Assembly: GCA_049671745.1 (NCBI GenBank)
Contig: JBATVL010000061.1
Span: 1 to 42,092, forward strand
Length of the DNA: 42,092 nucleotides
Origin: SNAP01 sp049671745
GTDB lineage: Bacteria; Bacteroidota; Bacteroidia; Bacteroidales; Marinifilaceae
Direction of reading: 5' to 3'
Under the pieces are notes generated by a model. It made no database searches. It saw only the letters and a program-made list of their open reading frames with translations, and was not told where the DNA came from. Numbering within the stretch: position 1 is the stretch's first letter; every line of letters begins with the position of its first letter. This document shows, in pieces, positions 1 to 7,607 of the stretch. The position numbers and the translations under genes are program-made.

Positions 1-22
1 GTGTAAGGGTGTAGATATATAA

Positions 23-274
23 CTAAGATTCGTTTTTAAAACCTCCACTTTTGTATTTTACCTTTCCTTCGTGCATAATATGCATGTTTTCTACACCTTC
101 TGAACTTGCAAATAGAGATTTTGCGTAATCCAATTTCTTAAATTCCTTTGCAGTATAATATAGTTCTTCTTTATTACCTCCGAAAATCTTAAGCAGTTCT
201 TTACTGTTAAGAGTTCTCTTTTTTACAAGGTCTTTTAATAATTTGTTCTTCAAGTCTAAATTATTCATAATCAT
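23..274 (-). CDS. Small hypothetical protein, possibly winged-helix
   Basis: This is an 83-residue lysine-rich protein without a signal peptide or membrane segment. It starts at the ATG at 272-274; a second ATG two codons in (MIM) could also serve. Residues 1-50 are predicted to be mainly helical, and the tail (MHEGKVKYKSGGF) resembles the beta-wing end of small winged-helix proteins. That resemblance is by eye only. It stands alone, divergent from the lipoprotein/peptidase modules, and has no obvious -7 box. I do not recognise the family. A small DNA-binding regulator of the neighbouring modules is possible but unproven. Confidence 0.55.
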   Translation of the reverse strand: MIMNNLDLKNKLLKDLVKKRTLNSKELLKIFGGNKEELYYTAKEFKKLDYAKSLFASSEGVENMHIMHEGKVKYKSGGFKNES

Positions 275-582
275 TAAGTTTTAATGTTCATATAAGTTCT
301 ATAATATATTTTGATTATAAAAGGATTTGCTTTATAAATGATTGGGATTTTTATTTTATAGATTTTGTGATAAACAATAATATATTTTAAACCTCATTTA
401 GATTTGTAACATAATCTTACATATTTATATATTCTTCTAGGTTTATTCATCTATTTTTAATGAAAGTTATATTCAGTAATATTCTTAAAAAAGGCTTATA
501 TCTTAAAATATTCTAAATTCTTCTATCTATCATATAAATAAAGGATTATGTAAAACTAAATAGTGTGATCAAAAGAATCATA

Positions 583-616
583 CCACTAGCTACTAGTTGG
601 ATATAATTTTTTTTTT
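583..616 (+). terminator. Terminator-like hairpin with T tract, no upstream gene
   Basis: Arms 583-589 (CCACTAG) and 593-600 (CTAGTTGG, one bulged T) enclose a 3-nt loop. They are followed by ATATAA and ten T residues. Positions 593-604 are the exact reverse complement of the left arm of the terminator at 4694-4723. No plus-strand gene precedes it, so it may end a small RNA, or it may overlap the -33 region of the module A promoter. Confidence 0.4.
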
Positions 617-626
617 CATATATTTG
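597..626 (+). promoter_or_regulatory. Candidate promoter of module A
   Basis: The -7 box TATATTTG (619-626) fits the Bacteroidota consensus TAnnTTTG. A TTG at 597-599 lies 19 nt upstream, in the -33 position, inside the right arm of the 583-600 hairpin. This would give a leader of about 130 nt before the ATG at 767. The alternative box at 656-663 lacks a good -33 element. Confidence 0.45.
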
Positions 627-766
627 CTATTATACATATTAATATTTATAACAACTAGTTTTGTTGACTTTTTAAAATAACAAATAAACTTGTAATGCTT
701 TGAAATAGAAATTATTACATATGACTAATTTAGTTTCCACTGATATTTATATTAAAAATAAACGTA

Positions 767-1570
767 ATGAAGAAAAAATTAAACTTAATATTATCTATAG
801 CCTTGTTAGGGATTTTATTCTCTTGTATGCAAATGAAAAACAATGAACCTTTAGTGAAAGTTAAAGCATTAGCGATCAATATAACTCCTGATAAAGTATC
901 TATGGAAGTTGATCAAACTAAGCAATTAAAAACAATTGTTATTCCTAGTGATGCTAATGAAACAATTTTATGGTCTTCCTTATCACCTGAAGTTGCAAGA
1001 GTTTCTCCACAAGGTTTAGTTACTTCTTTAAAAGAAGGAGAAGCTATTATTACTGCAAAAGCTGGTGATAAATCAAGTACGGCTTTAATTACTGTTGAAA
1101 ATATTGTGTTAGAACCTTTGGAGTATTGTATTCCTGAAGCAAGTTTTAAAAAATATGCTGAGATATCAGAGATTTCACTTAATGGTGAGGAGTTATATGG
1201 AGATAGCGATGGGGTATATACAGAATTAATAGATCAAGTTATAAATATCTCAGGTAATGAGACTACGCTTATTGTGGAGGTTGATCAGGCTAATACTACT
1301 GTAAATGATAAATTTATTCTTGCTGCATATATAGATTGGAATTTAGATGGTGATTTTAAAGATGCCGATGAAGAAGTTCTTATGGAGGGGTGGGCTGCAA
1401 ATGGAGTAAAGCGATTTGAAACTAAAATATCTATACCTAAGAATGCAGAATCTAGTTCTAGAATCAGGGTAGCATTTTATTTTGATGGGGGTACAACTAG
1501 TATGAAAAATGGTTGTGGAATAATGGATTCAGGAGATGTAAAAGATTTTACATATAAAATCACACACTAA
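767..1570 (+). CDS. Lipoprotein with Big_2 domain and GEVED-like domain
   Basis: This is a 267-residue exported lipoprotein: a Lys-rich start, a hydrophobic stretch and a lipobox LFSC with Cys20. Residues 34-112 form a bacterial Ig-like (Big_2) domain with the usual WSS-pattern strand and G-x-V-T turn. Residues 120-267 resemble the GEVED family of beta domains: YIDWNLDGDF at 188-197 and SGDVKDF at 255-261 in place of the namesake GEVEDY. GEVED domains are common in secreted Bacteroidota proteins, often adhesive. It opens module A and lies 32 nt before a paralogous lipoprotein. No clear lipoprotein export signal follows Cys20, so surface exposure is uncertain. A role supporting the secreted peptidase downstream is inference from position only. 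Confidence 0.85.
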   Translation: MKKKLNLILSIALLGILFSCMQMKNNEPLVKVKALAINITPDKVSMEVDQTKQLKTIVIPSDANETILWSSLSPEVARVSPQGLVTSLKEGEAIITAKAGDKSSTALITVENIVLEPLEYCIPEASFKKYAEISEISLNGEELYGDSDGVYTELIDQVINISGNETTLIVEVDQANTTVNDKFILAAYIDWNLDGDFKDADEEVLMEGWAANGVKRFETKISIPKNAESSSRIRVAFYFDGGTTSMKNGCGIMDSGDVKDFTYKITH

Positions 1571-1602
1571 CATATATTAATTTATTACTAACAAAGAAAC
1601 CT

Positions 1603-2478
1603 ATGAAAAAGATTCTAAATTTATTTTTAATGTTATCCTTAATTGGATTGATGTCTTCATGTATTATGAATGAGGATGGCACACTTTCAAATGAAATTCA
1701 AGCTGCTGGAATAATTATAAATCCTGCATCTTTAACTTTAAAAACAGGTAACTCACATAAGCTGATTGCTATTGTTATTCCTATGGAATTTAATAAAACA
1801 ATTACTTGGGAATCTCTATCTCCTGAGATTGCATCTGTTAATGCGAATGGTATTGTTACTGCAATTAAAAAAGGTAAAGTAAGAATTATTGCAACCGCTG
1901 ATAATGTTACAGCTGCATGTAATGTTACTGTTACTGGAGAAGGTAGTGTTGATCCAGATGATGATGAAGATGATCCTGTTGTTGTTTTTCCAAAGCTTGA
2001 TGAGATTTTTAGTGGTAATTTAACTGTTACTGAAAATACTACTGGAAACTGGTGGACAAATGTTGCTATTTCAAATTTTACATGTGAATTTATAGAGAAA
2101 TTAGAAGATGGTGTTTTTGTATTTGATATGAAAGGTTTTTGGTTTCCACAAATGGAAGGTTCTGGTTCTTATAATTGGGCTAAGGCTGGCGATAAGGTAC
2201 TATATTATGCTATACCTGTAACTATTAACGTAAAAGATCCTGAGAATCCTACATATACTGTTACTCATCCTGATGATAGTGCTTCGCATTGTATACTTAC
2301 TGTAAATGAGGGTGTTAAAGATAAATTCTGGTGGGTTGGTTTTGAACCTGTTAGTGATAAAGCAATTGAAATCGATTATAAAAAGAAAGAAATGACTTTC
2401 CATTATAATGTTTCTGCTGGCGAGAGTGGTAAATGGAACTTAGATTATGATTTTATTCTAACTATGATCTGGGACTAA
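1603..2478 (+). CDS. Lipoprotein with Big_2 domain and unassigned C-terminal domain
   Basis: This is a 291-residue lipoprotein with lipobox MSSC (Cys20). The Big_2 domain at residues 35-111 is clearly paralogous to that of the gene before it; both share IVIP, LSPE(V/I)A and a G-(L/I)-VT turn. An Asp-rich linker follows at 117-125. Residues 130-291 form a Trp- and aromatic-rich, probably all-beta domain that I do not recognise. The pair looks like a tandem duplication in which the stalk stayed and the head changed. An inverted repeat follows the stop codon, so expression relative to the downstream peptidase may be set there. Confidence 0.82.
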   Translation: MKKILNLFLMLSLIGLMSSCIMNEDGTLSNEIQAAGIIINPASLTLKTGNSHKLIAIVIPMEFNKTITWESLSPEIASVNANGIVTAIKKGKVRIIATADNVTAACNVTVTGEGSVDPDDDEDDPVVVFPKLDEIFSGNLTVTENTTGNWWTNVAISNFTCEFIEKLEDGVFVFDMKGFWFPQMEGSGSYNWAKAGDKVLYYAIPVTINVKDPENPTYTVTHPDDSASHCILTVNEGVKDKFWWVGFEPVSDKAIEIDYKKKEMTFHYNVSAGESGKWNLDYDFILTMIWD

Positions 2479-2506
2479 TTATATATCAATTTTAATTAAT
2501 AAAGTA

Positions 2507-2530
2507 GGTCGATTTATTCGTGAATCGACC
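2507..2530 (+). other. Intercistronic stem-loop with TTCG tetraloop
   Basis: Arms 2507-2516 and 2521-2530 form a 10-bp stem (one G-U pair) closed by TTCG, one of the most stable RNA tetraloops. Flanking AAGTA/TACTT can extend it past a one-base bulge. No T tract follows, so it is more likely a partial terminator, processing site or 3-prime stabiliser between the lipoprotein and the peptidase than a strong terminator. Confidence 0.6.
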
Positions 2531-2571
2531 ATACTTAAATAATTATTAGAATATATGTATTTAAATACGTG

Positions 2572-4266
2572 ATGAATAATTTATTTAAATTTCATAAAAT
2601 GAATGGAAATATAATTTCTACAATAAATTTCTTTTTTAAAAAGATACTATTTATTTGTTTATTATTAGCGTTTAGTAATAATCTAGTGGCACAATCACAG
2701 GAAAAATATCCTACAGGATTTGTGCTTCCTATTAACGCTCAAGAAAGAATAAATGCGCCTGAGAATAGTCTTGTGATTAAATTCTCTAAGGCTCCTGGTC
2801 TTCCAACTTCTATTGATAATTCTAAATCTAAATTTTTTCCTAAAGTTTTTAATCAAAAAGGTGGATCTTGTGGACAGGCCTCCGGTGTTGGCTATACTTA
2901 TTCGTATGAATTGAATTTTCTATTAAATAGAGAAGCTAATACGACTAAGAATATTATAAGCTATATGTATACATGGAACTATATCAATGGTGGACATGGT
3001 TGGGGTTCTTGGCCTGTAGATGGTTGGGATATAATTAAAGAGAATGGAGCAATTTCTGAATTCGATTTTCATACTACTTCTTTTACAGAATGGACTAATG
3101 GATATAAAAAATATTTTAGGGGAATGTCGTATGGTGTTGAAAAAATTGGATTTATAAAGGTAGCCTCTGATCCTAATATTACAATTAGAGAACTTAAACA
3201 ATATCTAACTGATCATGGAGATGGTTCTGCATTAGGTGGTTGTGTAGGATTTACTGCAATGGCTGATCCTTTACCTGGTTATAAAAATTATAAAGGTCCA
3301 AGTTATACTGGTTATGAATGTATATTAGATCATTTTCCTGTTACAGGTGCACATGCTATGACTATTGTTGGTTTTGATGATAAAGTAGAATGCGACGTGA
3401 ACAATAATGGATCTATTGAGGCAGATGAGATAGGTGCTTTTTTGTGTATTAATTCTTGGGGGGCATCTTGGGGTGACAATGGTAGATTCTATATGCCTTA
3501 TCAGTTAGTTAGGTATGGAAATAGAAGAGGAGGATGCGATCCTGTCTTTTACACTGTTCGTCCTAAAGTTAATTCTCCTAAATTAGTTTTTAAGATAAAG
3601 ATGGAACATAGCTCAAGAGATGATTTGAGTTTTGAGTTGGGGGTGTCTAATGATGTTACTTCTAAAGAACCAAAGTTTATTGTTAAAAAGAAAAAAATAA
3701 TGTATAAACAGGCTGGCGATCTACAAATGAGAGGTTTGAGAGGTGCTTCTTATAAAACATTTGAATTTGGTTTAGATGCTTCTGTATTAGCATCTAAGAT
3801 AGATGAAAGTAATAAATCTAAGTTTTTCTTAAATATTAGTTCTGTTGCTAAAGGGAAAGTAGGTTCTGGTAAGTTGATTTCTTTTTCTGTTCTTGATTAT
3901 AGAAATAGTTTAGAAAATCCTGTTGAATATGAATTCTCTGGAAGAAATATAAAATTAAAAACTTCTAACATTTTTAGTATATCAGAAATCATTTATGATT
4001 ATGAGAATAAAGATGGTATTTCATTTAAGATCTCAGAGCCTGTTAGTAATATTGAAACAATTCATTTAAAATTAAAAAATGAAGAAAGAGTAAAAGTTGA
4101 AATTATTGAGCCTTTAAGTAAAAAAATGACGGTAGTTTTAGATGAAACAATTGAAAGTGGAACTTATATAAAGAATTTTGCTTTAGATGATTTTACTCCT
4201 GGTGTTTACGCAGTAAGAGTTATTACATATAATCAGGTATTTTATAAAAAAATTATAATAAAATAG
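2572..4266 (+). CDS. T9SS-secreted papain-like (C1A) cysteine peptidase with EF-hand insert
   Basis: I use the ATG at 2572. The GTG at 2569 and the ATG at 2599 are alternatives, and residue numbers below count from the GTG. A signal peptide ends near AQSQ (residues 40-43). The papain fold shows Gln96 and Cys101 in NQKGGSCGQAS, His262 in GAHAMTIVGF and Asn295 in NSWG. The Trp that normally follows the catalytic Cys is Gln-like here. Between His and Asn sits a perfect 12-residue EF-hand loop (DVNNNGSIEADE). A beta domain follows at about 330-480 with HSSRDDLSF, reminiscent of P-domains. The C-terminal ~80 residues match a type A T9SS sorting domain ending GVYAVRV...KKIIIK. Only about 50 residues separate signal peptide and active site, so there is no usual propeptide. 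The downstream lipoprotein begins 3 nt later. Confidence 0.88.
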   Translation: MNNLFKFHKMNGNIISTINFFFKKILFICLLLAFSNNLVAQSQEKYPTGFVLPINAQERINAPENSLVIKFSKAPGLPTSIDNSKSKFFPKVFNQKGGSCGQASGVGYTYSYELNFLLNREANTTKNIISYMYTWNYINGGHGWGSWPVDGWDIIKENGAISEFDFHTTSFTEWTNGYKKYFRGMSYGVEKIGFIKVASDPNITIRELKQYLTDHGDGSALGGCVGFTAMADPLPGYKNYKGPSYTGYECILDHFPVTGAHAMTIVGFDDKVECDVNNNGSIEADEIGAFLCINSWGASWGDNGRFYMPYQLVRYGNRRGGCDPVFYTVRPKVNSPKLVFKIKMEHSSRDDLSFELGVSNDVTSKEPKFIVKKKKIMYKQAGDLQMRGLRGASYKTFEFGLDASVLASKIDESNKSKFFLNISSVAKGKVGSGKLISFSVLDYRNSLENPVEYEFSGRNIKLKTSNIFSISEIIYDYENKDGISFKISEPVSNIETIHLKLKNEERVKVEIIEPLSKKMTVVLDETIESGTYIKNFALDDFTPGVYAVRVITYNQVFYKKIIIK

Positions 4267-4269
4267 ATT

Positions 4270-4671
4270 ATGAGAAAGATATTATTGATATTATTTAGTA
4301 TTGTTCTTTTGGTATCTTGTATAAAAATGGAAGGTTTAGATTCTATTCCTACTGTAAAAATGGGAGATAAAGAGTATTTATTCAATATGCCAATTATGAG
4401 TTCTGATGTAGATGAAATTAAGACTTATTTGGCTAAGGTTGGAGCTAGTATGACAGAGGAAAAGGATGGTGATATTGTTAAAATAGTAGCTGATATTACA
4501 AGTTCGACTAGGGATCTTTTTAGTAGGGTTGAATATACTTTTAAGTATAATGGAGACAAAAATGAGTTTCTTAATATTAATTTAGCTTATAATAATGTGA
4601 TTCCAGACTCCTATATAAAGTTACATGTTACTACCTATTTAAGTAATTCTTGTATGTTTGATTTTAAATAG
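4270..4671 (+). CDS. Small lipoprotein paired with the C1A peptidase (candidate inhibitor)
   Basis: This is a 133-residue lipoprotein with lipobox LVSC (Cys17). The mature part of about 115 residues is predicted alpha/beta with no known motif. It is homologous to the 144-residue lipoprotein at 7608: both have MP(I/L), a D-x-(D/E)-(I/V)-K-x3-L helix, an FS-x-(V/I)-x-Y strand and a K-N-E-x3-N-x-N-L-x-Y strand. Each copy directly follows a C1A peptidase (3 nt here, 2 nt there), so pair and order were duplicated together. I infer a peptidase inhibitor, propeptide-in-trans or chaperone, by analogy with the clustered C10 peptidase-inhibitor pairs known from Bacteroides fragilis. No sequence similarity to those inhibitors was noticed. 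A strong terminator follows. Confidence 0.8.
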   Translation: MRKILLILFSIVLLVSCIKMEGLDSIPTVKMGDKEYLFNMPIMSSDVDEIKTYLAKVGASMTEEKDGDIVKIVADITSSTRDLFSRVEYTFKYNGDKNEFLNINLAYNNVIPDSYIKLHVTTYLSNSCMFDFK

Positions 4672-4693
4672 ATTTTTATTTTATAGTTATCTT

Positions 4694-4730
4694 ATATCCA
4701 ACTAGTTGATACTGGTTGGATATTTTTTTG
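4694..4730 (+). terminator. Rho-independent terminator ending module A
   Basis: A 12-bp stem (4694-4705 with 4712-4723, one G-U pair) with a 6-nt loop is followed by a T-rich tail. It lies 22 nt after the stop of the small lipoprotein gene. Confidence 0.88.
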
Positions 4731-4814
4731 TTAGTATTTTTTTCATTTTTTTCTGTATAAAAGAAATGTATTAAATATTAAATGAAAGTTAATAAAGGTT
4801 AAACATATATGAGC

Positions 4815-4826
4815 ACAAACGTTTGT
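4815..4826. promoter_or_regulatory. 12-bp palindrome overlapping the module B -33 box
   Basis: ACAAACGTTTGT is a perfect palindrome whose right half contains the TTTG (4822-4825) that would serve as the -33 element. The position suits a repressor or activator site, but no regulator is known. Confidence 0.45.
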
Positions 4827-4852
4827 TTTTGTATTTATATGTTATATATTTG
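4822..4852 (+). promoter_or_regulatory. Promoter of module B
   Basis: TTTG at 4822-4825, a 19-nt spacer and TATATTTG at 4845-4852 match the Bacteroidota sigma factor consensus (TTTG ... TAnnTTTG). The leader to the ATG at 4893 would be about 35 nt. Confidence 0.72.
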
Positions 4853-4892
4853 TTGTGTAAACTAATTTTTTTAGTAAAATACACTATATATT

Positions 4893-5933
4893 ATGAAAAG
4901 AATGATTGCATTAGGACTAGGAATTCTTCTAGTTATGTCTGCTTGTGAAAAAGATGATGAAACAAGTAAAGTTTTGCAAAATGCTACAAAAGTAGAATTA
5001 AGCATTACAAATAAAGAAATTAAAGTAGATGATAAACCATTTACATTAAAAGTTTCCACAACTCCCGTAAATCTTGAAAAAAATGGGGTGTGGTCAAGTT
5101 CTAATTCAAGTGTTGCATCAGTTGATGAGAATGGTTTAGTTACTCCTCTTGGTAAAGGTTCTGCAAATATTACTTGTTCTTTTTCTGAAAAGATATTTGC
5201 GACTTGTGATGTGAAAGTAATTGAAAATATTGTTGAAGCAACAGGTGTTAGTTTGACTTTAAATAAGATAAGTGTTGTTAATGGTGAAACTTATCAATTA
5301 GAAGCAAATATTGATTCTGATAAAGTAACAGAAAAGACTCTTATATGGGAATCATATAACGAAGATGTTGCAATGGTTGATGATGATGGAGAAATAACAG
5401 CTGTAGGTCTAGGTACTGCTGTTATAGTTGTAGAAACTTCAAATCGATATCGTGCTAAATGTAGAGTAACAGTTGTTAAGCCAGGTTTTGTTCTTGATAC
5501 TAAAATGATTGGAACATGGACAGGTATTAGAATGGAGTTGATTAGTCAGTCAGATGGTAAAATTTATGATGAAGCTGCAATTGGTGGCTTACTTAAAGCT
5601 GGATCAGATATTGAAGCATTTTGTGAGGATGTGAGAACATCATATTCTTATGATTTGTTAGCTGACGGTTCACTTAAGATGTTTATGAGTCTAAAAGGTG
5701 GAACAAAAGGATATTTAAAAGGTGTTATCTCTGATGGAGGTTCTGAAAATACTTTTACTGCCGATTTCGTTGTTGATAGAATTCAGGTTGTTGGTGAGGC
5801 TGAAGATGAAGAAATGAGTGGGGTTGAGTCTCTTGCTAAACAAACTATTGTTTATAAAAATAAGTTGGTTGAAATACAGGTGCCTTTTGGTAGTGGTTAT
5901 GATCTTAAAGTATACTATAAAGTAACAAAATAA
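4893..5933 (+). CDS. Lipoprotein with two Big_2 domains and a lipocalin-like tail
   Basis: This is a 346-residue lipoprotein with lipobox MSAC (Cys18). The next residues EKDDE look like the acidic/Lys export signal of surface lipoproteins in Bacteroidota, so the protein probably faces the outside. Big_2 domains occupy about 32-109 and 116-194. Residues 200-346 begin with IGTWTG and contain LLADGSLKMF, a pattern seen in lipocalin-like beta-barrel domains of this phylum; that assignment is weak. It is the first gene of module B, only 1 nt before the second peptidase, so the two are surely cotranscribed. It corresponds by position to the Big_2 lipoproteins of module A. Confidence 0.85.
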   Translation: MKRMIALGLGILLVMSACEKDDETSKVLQNATKVELSITNKEIKVDDKPFTLKVSTTPVNLEKNGVWSSSNSSVASVDENGLVTPLGKGSANITCSFSEKIFATCDVKVIENIVEATGVSLTLNKISVVNGETYQLEANIDSDKVTEKTLIWESYNEDVAMVDDDGEITAVGLGTAVIVVETSNRYRAKCRVTVVKPGFVLDTKMIGTWTGIRMELISQSDGKIYDEAAIGGLLKAGSDIEAFCEDVRTSYSYDLLADGSLKMFMSLKGGTKGYLKGVISDGGSENTFTADFVVDRIQVVGEAEDEEMSGVESLAKQTIVYKNKLVEIQVPFGSGYDLKVYYKVTK

Positions 5934-5934
5934 T

Positions 5935-7605
5935 ATGAAAAAGATACTGCTTTTACTTTCATGTGCCTCACTTATTAGTATAGGTAATGCACAGAATCAA
6001 GATAATAATCGTTTCGGATACGTTCATGATGCCCAGGCAAATAGTAAAATAAAGATTGTTAATCCTTCTTTAGGTGAGAAGGCTACTAGTTTACCACCTT
6101 TCGTTGATAATACATTGAATAAATATTTTCCTGCTACTATCTCTCAGATAGGTGGATCTTGTGCTCAAGCCTCAGGTGTTGGTTATGTATATACATATGA
6201 GTTGAATCGTCTTTTAGATAGAGATGCAAAATTATTAGAGAATAATTGTTCTTATATGCAAATGTGGAATTATCTTAATCTAGGTAAGGGTAAAGGAAGT
6301 TTTACTCCTAATGGTTGGAAATTAATCAAAGATAATGGTGTTGTTTTGTCATCTGATTTTAAGCCGAAGAGCTCTACTCCTGGTGCTACAACGATTTGGC
6401 CTACTGGATATGATAAGTATTATAGAGGTATGCATAATAGAGTAGAATCTGATGCTAAATTTAGTCCTTATCCTGATGGCCCTTCTGGTGAATATGTAGA
6501 TGTTGTTCCTGCAATGAAACAATATTTATTTGACCATAATGAAGGATCTAAAACAGGTGGTTTGATAATTTTTACAGCTTATGCTGACCCTTTGGATTGT
6601 GATAAAAATTACCATGGACCAAGTAATACTAAATATGAATCTTTAATTAAATTTTTCCCTGAAACAGGTGGTCATGCAATGACTTTTGCGGGCTATGATG
6701 ATAAGGTTGAGTTTGATATAGATGGTAATGGTAGTATAGAACAAGATGAGAAAGGTGCTTTTATTGCTATGAATACTTGGGGAGAGAATTGGGGAACTAA
6801 GGGAAGATTTTATGTGCCTTATAAACTAATGAAGTTGAAGACAGGTAAAGAGGGAGGAACTGGTACAGGTAGTAAAGATTGTTTTATTGTTACTCCTAAA
6901 GTAGTAGAACCCAAAGTTACTTTTAGAGTTGCTTTAAGTCATACATCTAGAAATGATTTACATTTTAGAATAGGTGTTGCAAAAACTGCAGGAGCTCTAG
7001 TTGCTGAAAAATCGGTAGATGTTCAGGTTATGTATCATGCAGGTGGAGACCATAATCTTAGAGGGATATATGGAGCCGAATATAATACTATTGAAGTTGG
7101 TATTGATGCAAGTGTTCTTGCAGATTATGTAGGTAAGAGTGATAATGCAACTTATTTTCTTGAGGTTGTAGGTAAGACATTTGGTAATGATGGAGTTGGT
7201 GAAATTATTGATTGTTCATTGCTTGATTATAGACAGGATAAAAATAATCCTATAGTTCATATGTCTGCGATTTCTAATCCTAAAATCTTTAATAATATGG
7301 TATCTAAGGCTGTTATGCAATCTGGTACTATTAAGGTGAAAGATGGAAAGACTATTGCTATGGATTTCTTGTATAGTGTTTATAATAAAAAGGCAATACT
7401 TAGTTTCTGTGCTATAAAGAAGATGAATATTAAGGCTGATTTAGTAGATAATATGGGAAATCTTGTTAGAAATGTTTTTTCAGGATCTATAAGTACTGTT
7501 GCCTCTTCTAGCAAAATTGATTTTAATGATCTTGTAAAAGGTAAGTATGCAATTAAGATTGTAGCTCCAAATCAATTAATTTATAAACCTTTTAACATTA
7601 AATAA
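5935..7605 (+). CDS. Second T9SS-secreted C1A cysteine peptidase with EF-hand insert
   Basis: This 556-residue paralogue of the 2572 peptidase has a signal peptide ending near GNAQ (residue 20). Catalytic residues are Gln71 and Cys76 (QIGGSCAQAS), His247 (GGHAMT) and Asn280 (NTWG). The EF-hand loop at 261-272 is again canonical (DIDGNGSIEQDE). The following beta domain is conserved, including HTSRNDLHF and a G-x-DASVLA strand. The C-terminus (KGKYAIKIV...YKPFNIK) is a type A T9SS domain. About 50 residues lie between signal peptide and the active-site region, too few for a standard inhibitor propeptide. Expected route: Sec export, then T9SS passage with removal of the C-terminal domain. The substrate is unknown. 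Flanking genes sit 1 nt upstream and 2 nt downstream. Confidence 0.9.
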   Translation: MKKILLLLSCASLISIGNAQNQDNNRFGYVHDAQANSKIKIVNPSLGEKATSLPPFVDNTLNKYFPATISQIGGSCAQASGVGYVYTYELNRLLDRDAKLLENNCSYMQMWNYLNLGKGKGSFTPNGWKLIKDNGVVLSSDFKPKSSTPGATTIWPTGYDKYYRGMHNRVESDAKFSPYPDGPSGEYVDVVPAMKQYLFDHNEGSKTGGLIIFTAYADPLDCDKNYHGPSNTKYESLIKFFPETGGHAMTFAGYDDKVEFDIDGNGSIEQDEKGAFIAMNTWGENWGTKGRFYVPYKLMKLKTGKEGGTGTGSKDCFIVTPKVVEPKVTFRVALSHTSRNDLHFRIGVAKTAGALVAEKSVDVQVMYHAGGDHNLRGIYGAEYNTIEVGIDASVLADYVGKSDNATYFLEVVGKTFGNDGVGEIIDCSLLDYRQDKNNPIVHMSAISNPKIFNNMVSKAVMQSGTIKVKDGKTIAMDFLYSVYNKKAILSFCAIKKMNIKADLVDNMGNLVRNVFSGSISTVASSSKIDFNDLVKGKYAIKIVAPNQLIYKPFNIK

Positions 7606-7607
7606 TT

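Larger units (their letters stand above)
275..766. other. 492-nt non-coding divergent region
   Basis: No credible ORF lies on either strand. It contains a -7-like box TAGATTTG at 399-406, a terminator-like hairpin at 583-600 followed by a T run (607-616), a second -7 box TATATTTG at 619-626 and another match, TAGTTTTG, at 656-663. The last two are candidates for the promoter of the 767 gene. The stretch from 407 to 616 could be a short transcript, but nothing identifies it. Confidence 0.5.

Noticed and set aside
721..846. 41-codon upstream open frame overlapping the start of the 767 lipoprotein
   Set aside because: Out of frame with the gene and ending inside it; an attenuator role is conceivable but nothing in the peptide supports it.
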